Shown here piece by piece: positions 5,084 to 9,546 of a stretch of DNA of 9,546 nucleotides (positions are counted from its first letter, which is position 1; every line of letters starts with the position of its first letter). The DNA lies in contig CAMDMO010000059.1 of assembly GCA_945902255.1 (NCBI GenBank), positions 1 through 9,546 of the forward strand. Reading direction: 5' to 3'. The notes beneath the pieces are model-generated. The model was not told the origin of the DNA. It saw only the letters and a list, made by a program, of their open reading frames with translations, and ran no database searches. This DNA is from Rickettsia typhi. Its GTDB lineage: Bacteria > Pseudomonadota > Alphaproteobacteria > Rickettsiales > UBA1997. Made by a program: the position numbers and the translations under genes.

Positions 5084-6855
5084 GAATCTTGATCAATTTC
5101 AAACTGTTTTGAGTAAAGATTAGCATAAGCACCGCCTTTTTGAATAAGCTCTTTATGACTGCCCTCTTCCACTACCTTGCCATTACCAATTACAATAATT
5201 TTATCAGCATGAATTACCGTTGAAAGCCTGTGAGCAATAACCACCGAGGTTCTTCCTTTCATTAATTTTGCCAAAGCGTCTTTGATTAATCTTTCTGAAA
5301 TTGGATCAAGTGCAGAAGTGGCTTCGTCTAAAAGCAAAATTGGTGCATTATATAAAATGGCGCGAGCAATTGCAATTCTTTGCCTTTGTCCACCAGATAA
5401 ACGAATTCCATTTTGTCCAACTTTCGCATTATATTTTTCTGGCAATTCTTGAATAAATCCATCTGCTTCAGCTAATTTTGCGGCGTTGATTATGTCTTCA
5501 TAACTAGCATCTTCTTTGCCATAACGAATATTTTCTAAGATAGTATCATCAAATAACATTACCTCTTGATTGACTACCGACATTGATTCGCGCAATGATT
5601 TTATAGTTACATCACGAATATCGTGACCATCAATTTTAATTGCGCCATTATTTGGATCGTAAAAGCGTAAAATCATACTCATGATTGTAGATTTACCACC
5701 GCCAGAATGACCAACCAGTGCAACAGTTTTTCCAGCACCTATTTCAAAATTAATATTACTCAACGCGATTTTATCACTATTATATCCAAAGTCGACATTT
5801 TCAAATTTAATATTTCCTTTAACATCTTTCAAAGTAATCGCGTTTTCTTTGTTAATAATTGTTGGCAGTTCAGCTAATGTGCCATATAATCGAGTTGCCG
5901 CACCAAGTCCCATCTGCACTCCAGAATTCATTCCGGATACTGATTTTAGCGGCTTATAAGCCATCATCATTGCTGCAAAAAATGAAAAGAACGCACCCGG
6001 AGTTGTTTCTCCAGTTAAAACTTGATGACCGCCATACCATATAACTGCAGCCACCCCAATGCCGGCAAGGCTTTCAACAAATGGCGATGCAATTAGAGAC
6101 ATGCGCGAAATTTTCTTACCCATTTTAAACATGCTTTCAATAATTTTTGACATTCTTGCGATCTCAAAATTCTCGCAATGATAGGCTTTTACTAACTTAG
6201 AATATTGCAGAGTATCATTCATTTGAGTGGCAAATTTCTGCGACATTTCTTGATTTCTAAATGATAAATTGCGCAATTTTTTTCCTAATTTATAAATTGG
6301 ATATCCAGCTAAAGGAAAGCCTATAAAAGCAATTAGAGAAAGCTCTAGACTTTGACTAAACATCACCGCAACCAAAGCAAGCAAAGTTACCAATTGTTTT
6401 ATAAAGCCATTAATTGCAGTATTAATAACCCCAACAACCATACCAATTTCAGCTAATATAGTCATAATCATATCACCAGAAGATTTACTGTGAAGCTTAG
6501 CGATATCTGATTTAATGAAGTGAGAATAAAGTCTAATCCTTAAATCGGAAGTGATGCGTAAGCTTAAAATATTCATGGTTAGAAGCTGAAAATAAGTAGC
6601 AAAACCCTTGATTATAGTTACGGATAGAATTACCAGTGGAATTATTACCAGCATTGAGGCATCTTTTTTTACAAAAACCAAATCAAGAGCAGGCTTAACT
6701 AACCAAGCATGCAAAGCTGTGGTTCCCGCAATTACAAGCATTAGAATCACCGAAATTGCAAAAGTTTTCCAGTGCGGAACTATATATTCTTTTGTTAGTC
6801 TTTTTGCTAGATAAAAAGTTCCTGAGTGATCGTTTTGATTAGCTTGTTGCGACAT
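5080..6855 (-). CDS. msbA: MsbA-type lipid exporter, ABC half-transporter with fused ATPase
   Basis: A 591-residue ABC exporter, the normal size for MsbA-like half-transporters that work as homodimers in the inner membrane. MsbA flips lipid A-core or other lipids to the periplasmic leaflet using ATP. Residues 30-320 form the six-helix transmembrane domain, with clear helices near 32-57, 68-90, 155-190 and 260-300. The ATPase domain has Walker A 'GHSGGGKST' (382-390), Q-loop Q430, signature 'LSGGQRQR' (486-493), Walker B 'ILLLDE' (506-511), D-loop 'SALD' (514-517) and switch His542 in 'IAHRLST', all intact. It lacks the N-terminal C39-like domain of toxin exporters and resembles MsbA more than PrtD. 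Substrate is uncertain: lipid A if the organism makes LPS, otherwise another lipid or drug. The ATG at 6855 has no Shine-Dalgarno sequence. It is divergent from argS and overlaps the small basic gene by 4 nt. Confidence 0.88.
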   Translation of the reverse strand: MSQQANQNDHSGTFYLAKRLTKEYIVPHWKTFAISVILMLVIAGTTALHAWLVKPALDLVFVKKDASMLVIIPLVILSVTIIKGFATYFQLLTMNILSLRITSDLRIRLYSHFIKSDIAKLHSKSSGDMIMTILAEIGMVVGVINTAINGFIKQLVTLLALVAVMFSQSLELSLIAFIGFPLAGYPIYKLGKKLRNLSFRNQEMSQKFATQMNDTLQYSKLVKAYHCENFEIARMSKIIESMFKMGKKISRMSLIASPFVESLAGIGVAAVIWYGGHQVLTGETTPGAFFSFFAAMMMAYKPLKSVSGMNSGVQMGLGAATRLYGTLAELPTIINKENAITLKDVKGNIKFENVDFGYNSDKIALSNINFEIGAGKTVALVGHSGGGKSTIMSMILRFYDPNNGAIKIDGHDIRDVTIKSLRESMSVVNQEVMLFDDTILENIRYGKEDASYEDIINAAKLAEADGFIQELPEKYNAKVGQNGIRLSGGQRQRIAIARAILYNAPILLLDEATSALDPISERLIKDALAKLMKGRTSVVIAHRLSTVIHADKIIVIGNGKVVEEGSHKELIQKGGAYANLYSKQFEIDQDS

Positions 6856-6925
6856 AATAATTAAGATTTAACATTTACAATTTAGCATTAGTTGGCGACT
6901 ATAACTCCTACAAATAAATTTTTCC
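6856..6925. promoter_or_regulatory. divergent promoter region between the ABC exporter and argS
   Basis: These 70 bp separate two divergent start codons and must hold or border both promoters. On the - strand TTGTAG (6917-6912) and TAATGC (6894-6889) stand 17 bp apart and could drive the exporter gene. On the + strand TTTACA (6874-6879) and TATAAC (6900-6905) are 20 bp apart, longer than usual, so the argS promoter is less certain. I see no operator palindrome and no Shine-Dalgarno sequence before either start. Confidence 0.35.
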
Positions 6926-8722
6926 ATGCTTAATATTTTTAATCAATTTAAAGAAGTTTTTTCTAAAGCGATTCATGAAATTGCAGAAAAAAATCAAATT
7001 AAAATTGAGACAAATGATTTAAAACATTTTATTGTTGAACCTACAAAAGAAAAGTCTCATGGCGACTTAGCCTGCAATGTTGCAATGGCTTTAAGTAAGA
7101 AATTTTCTGCCATAGAATCACTAAATAATCCACGAAAATTAGCTCAAGAACTTATCAAAATTGTTAGCCAAATAGATTTTGCCAAAGAATCACAATATAT
7201 TTCAAAAATAGAAATTGCTGGCCCCGGATTTATAAATATCTTTTTAAAGCCACAAATTTTTTACCAAATAATTTCCAATCTTTTAAAAGAAAAAACTTTC
7301 ACCTTCCCAAATTTAGGTCATGGAGAAAAAATTAACTTAGAATATGCCTCGCCAAATCCTACTGGCCCAATTCATGTAGGACATACTCGTGGCGCAATTT
7401 ATGGAGATGTTTTAGCTAGTCTTTTACAAAAAATTGGCTTCGATGTTTTAAAAGAATATTACATAAATGATGCCGGATCGCAAATTATTACGCTAATAAA
7501 ATCAGCTTATTTACGCTATCTAGAAGCATCTGGAGAAAAAATTGAAATTGCAGAAGGGCTTTATCCAGGAGAATATTTAATTCCAGTTGGAGAGGCTTTA
7601 TTTAAATCTTTTGGAACTTCTCTAAAAAATAAAAGCGAAGCGGAATATATAAATTTAATTCGTGATTTTGTTGTCGCTCAAATGCTTGAAATGATTAAAG
7701 CCGACCTTCTTGCGCTTGGAATAAAACATGATAGTTATTTTTCAGAAAAAACCGAACTTCACGATACTAAAAAAATTGATCACGCAATTAAAATTTTAGA
7801 AAATAAAGGTTTAATTTTTACCGGAAAATTAGAAGCACCAAAAACCGAAAAAGGCGTTGGAGCGCTTCCAGAAGGCTATGAAGACAAAGATCAAACTCTT
7901 TTTTTATCAACTAAATTTGGTGATGATCAAGATCGTGTAGTTAGAAAATCTGATGGCACGCCAACTTATTTAGCTGGTGATATGGCTTACGCTTTAAGCA
8001 AATTTGAACGCGGAGCAAAAAAATTCATTATGCCTTTGGGCTATGATCACGCCGGTTATGTAAAAAGATTAAGCGCAGTTGTAAGTGCAATTTCAGAAGG
8101 GCAAGCCGAAGTAAAAGTTATTTTATGCCAAATGGTAAAATTTGTAAAAAATGGCGAACCTTTAAAAATGTCAAAAAGATCAGGAAATTTTATTACCGCT
8201 CGCGAAGTGATTGACGAAGTTGGTGCTGATGCCTTACGCTTCATTATGCTTACCAGAAAAAATGATGCTCCATTTGATTTTGATTTAGCGAAAGTAATTG
8301 AACAATCAAAGGATAATCCAATATTTTATGTGCAATATGCCCATGCTAGATGCTGTTCAATTCTGCGTAATTTAAAATTAGAAAATATTGAATTTAGTGA
8401 TGAAATTGACGAATCTGTTTTAATAAATTTGCAGGATGAAAGCGAGATTGAATTAATTAAAAAGATTTCTCAATTTCCTCGCATAATTGAAATGGCGGCA
8501 ATAAATTTTGAGCCTCATCGCATTGCATTTTATTTACAAGACTTAGCCGCTGAGTTTCACGCCTTGTGGAATAAGGGCAGCGAAAACCATAATCTTAAAT
8601 TTATCATTAAAGAAAATTTAAATATGACAAAGGCGAGAATTTACTTGATTTTATCGCTTAAACTAATCATTAAATCTGGTCTGGATATTTTTAATATTAA
8701 AGCTGTCGAGGAAATGCGCTAA
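6926..8722 (+). CDS. argS: arginyl-tRNA synthetase (ArgRS)
   Basis: This enzyme joins arginine to tRNA-Arg with ATP in the cytosol and is essential for translation. The 598-residue product is full length. The N-terminal tRNA-recognition (Add1) domain covers about 1-110, including 'HGDLACNVAMALSK' at 45-58 and 'IEIAGPGFINIFL' at 95-107. The class I catalytic core contains the HIGH motif as 'HVGH' (150-153) within 'SPNPTGPIHVGHTRG', and the KMSKS loop as 'KMSKR' (414-418) followed by 'SGNF'. The helical anticodon-binding DALR domain occupies about 455-598 ('NPIFYVQYAHAR' at 464-475). The ATG at 6926 gives the expected N-terminus. Its TAA overlaps the ATG of the SPOR gene by one base (TAATG), so the two are coupled, as is common in alphaproteobacteria. 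Confidence 0.97.
   Translation: MLNIFNQFKEVFSKAIHEIAEKNQIKIETNDLKHFIVEPTKEKSHGDLACNVAMALSKKFSAIESLNNPRKLAQELIKIVSQIDFAKESQYISKIEIAGPGFINIFLKPQIFYQIISNLLKEKTFTFPNLGHGEKINLEYASPNPTGPIHVGHTRGAIYGDVLASLLQKIGFDVLKEYYINDAGSQIITLIKSAYLRYLEASGEKIEIAEGLYPGEYLIPVGEALFKSFGTSLKNKSEAEYINLIRDFVVAQMLEMIKADLLALGIKHDSYFSEKTELHDTKKIDHAIKILENKGLIFTGKLEAPKTEKGVGALPEGYEDKDQTLFLSTKFGDDQDRVVRKSDGTPTYLAGDMAYALSKFERGAKKFIMPLGYDHAGYVKRLSAVVSAISEGQAEVKVILCQMVKFVKNGEPLKMSKRSGNFITAREVIDEVGADALRFIMLTRKNDAPFDFDLAKVIEQSKDNPIFYVQYAHARCCSILRNLKLENIEFSDEIDESVLINLQDESEIELIKKISQFPRIIEMAAINFEPHRIAFYLQDLAAEFHALWNKGSENHNLKFIIKENLNMTKARIYLILSLKLIIKSGLDIFNIKAVEEMR
8708..8712 (+). promoter_or_regulatory. Shine-Dalgarno site of the SPOR gene
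   Basis: GAGGA within the last argS codons lies 9 nt before the ATG at 8722. It supports that start and is one of the few recognisable ribosome binding sites in the window. Confidence 0.6.
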
Positions 8723-9540
8723 TGGAAGATTTTGGCTATATCAAAGATGAAGAGCAAAGTAAATTTTCTGGCACAGTGAAGAAAGCCTTTATGCTTGGCG
8801 CAACCCTATTTTCAATCGCTTGCTTTATTTATGTTACTATCAATGCTTATTATTTTGTTTATCAAGATGAAGGTGGCGAAATTGAAACCATAAAATCTCC
8901 GGAAGGCGCAATTAAAGTTACAGAAGATTTGCAGCAACAAGCTAGTTCTGATGGTTCAGTGCAGATTGATCGCACAATTTATGAAGATATTTTTGGCAAT
9001 AAAAATAAAGCGCAAAAACAAAAACAAATTATTGCTAAACTTCGTAACTCACCAGAGCCAGCGCTTCCCCCCAAACAAAAAAGTGATGACAGGTTAATTA
9101 AAGAAGGATCATTAATTTCTGAAAGTCCAGTTAGAAAAGAAACATCTAAAAATTCAGAACAAAAAATTATAGTTTTTTCTGAAAATGATAAAAAAGAAGC
9201 CCCTACAAAAGACTTGCTTAGCAGCTCTTCTGCAAATCAAGAAAAAGCAAAAACACCAGTAAAATTAAGCGAAAATAAAAAAAGAACCATCCGCGTTCAA
9301 GTTGCGGCATTAACTTCAAAAAGCTCTGCCGAAGAATATTGGAACAAAATAAGTCGCCTTCACGGATCGTTGTTTTCTGGATTAAAATATTTTATTGAAG
9401 AAGTTAACTTAGGAAAAAGAGGAATTTTTTACCGCCTGCAAATTGGTAATTTTTTTAATCAAGTTGACGCTGAAGAATTTTGTAATCGCTATGTTTCGCA
9501 GGTGCAGAAAAATAGAGCTGATTGTATTATTGTTGAATAG
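8722..9540 (+). CDS. SPOR-domain membrane protein
   Basis: A 272-residue bitopic protein. Residues 1-20 are a short cytosolic tail, 21-47 a single transmembrane helix ('AFMLGATLFSIACFIYV' and following), and 48-187 a low-complexity linker rich in Lys, Ser, Glu and Gln that would span the periplasm. Residues 188-271 form a SPOR domain: a first strand 'IRVQVAALTSKSSAEEYWNK', a second 'FIEEVNLGKRGIFYRLQIG', then 'FFNQVDAEEFCNRY'. SPOR domains bind glycan strands stripped of stem peptides and so recruit proteins to the division septum. This suggests a role in division or peptidoglycan remodelling, and that the organism makes at least some peptidoglycan. 'DRTIYEDIFG' at 83-92 resembles the juxtamembrane 'DKxVYDxI'-type segment of alphaproteobacterial SPOR proteins. 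It overlaps argS by 1 nt. The window ends 6 nt later. Confidence 0.9.
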   Translation: MEDFGYIKDEEQSKFSGTVKKAFMLGATLFSIACFIYVTINAYYFVYQDEGGEIETIKSPEGAIKVTEDLQQQASSDGSVQIDRTIYEDIFGNKNKAQKQKQIIAKLRNSPEPALPPKQKSDDRLIKEGSLISESPVRKETSKNSEQKIIVFSENDKKEAPTKDLLSSSSANQEKAKTPVKLSENKKRTIRVQVAALTSKSSAEEYWNKISRLHGSLFSGLKYFIEEVNLGKRGIFYRLQIGNFFNQVDAEEFCNRYVSQVQKNRADCIIVE

Positions 9541-9546
9541 ATGTAT

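Noticed and set aside
3065..6855. The ABC exporter as the dedicated type I exporter of the RTX protein
   Set aside because: Its sequence is MsbA-like, no membrane-fusion (HlyD) or TolC gene adjoins, and an apparent promoter and about 190 bp of non-coding DNA separate it from the RTX gene. It cannot be fully excluded.
9541..9546. Start of a next gene (ATG TAT right after the SPOR stop)
   Set aside because: In many alphaproteobacteria nagZ follows the SPOR gene, but two codons are too little to support a call.

Overview
The window looks like chromosome from an AT-rich alphaproteobacterium, most likely Rickettsiales or a relative. The grounds are the very low G+C, the strong preference for A/T-ending codons, the alphaproteobacterial order argS followed by a SPOR-domain gene, and the style of the Mla, MsbA-like and methyltransferase proteins. 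This placement is inferred from sequence character; no database was searched. Most genes lack a clear Shine-Dalgarno sequence, and several rely on tight spacing or overlap.

Left block (1-2951, + strand): five tightly packed genes, probably one operon. They are the 3' end of a BioC/NDUFAF5-like methyltransferase, a small TPR protein, MlaA (outer-membrane lipoprotein-type phospholipid channel), MlaC (periplasmic phospholipid carrier), and an unrecognised protein with an N-terminal hydrophobic hairpin and a charged cytosolic-type tail. MlaA and MlaC belong to the pathway that keeps phospholipids out of the outer leaflet of the outer membrane. The inner-membrane part (MlaFED) is not in this window.

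Middle block (2944-4927): a 111-bp nested inverted repeat overlaps the stop codon of the last left-block gene and contains a probable terminator. Next, on the - strand, is a 557-residue RTX protein made almost entirely of glycine/aspartate calcium-binding nonapeptide repeats, with a typical type I secretion C-terminus and no enzymatic domain. Its start-proximal end is a near-identical 27-bp tandem repeat array. Upstream lie a 14-bp tandem repeat and a possible sigma70 promoter.

Right block (4928-9546): on the - strand, an MsbA-type ABC exporter overlaps by 4 nt (ATGA) a 51-residue basic protein that is easy to miss. Divergently, on the + strand, argS (arginyl-tRNA synthetase) overlaps by 1 nt a SPOR-domain membrane protein that probably acts at the septum.

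The shared theme is the cell envelope: lipid trafficking (MlaA, MlaC, MsbA-like), peptidoglycan/septum binding (SPOR) and a probable secreted RTX protein. The candidates for something undescribed are the palindromic element, the orphan RTX protein, the small basic protein coupled to the ABC exporter, and the unknown membrane protein after mlaC. Nothing here amounts to a clearly new multi-gene system.
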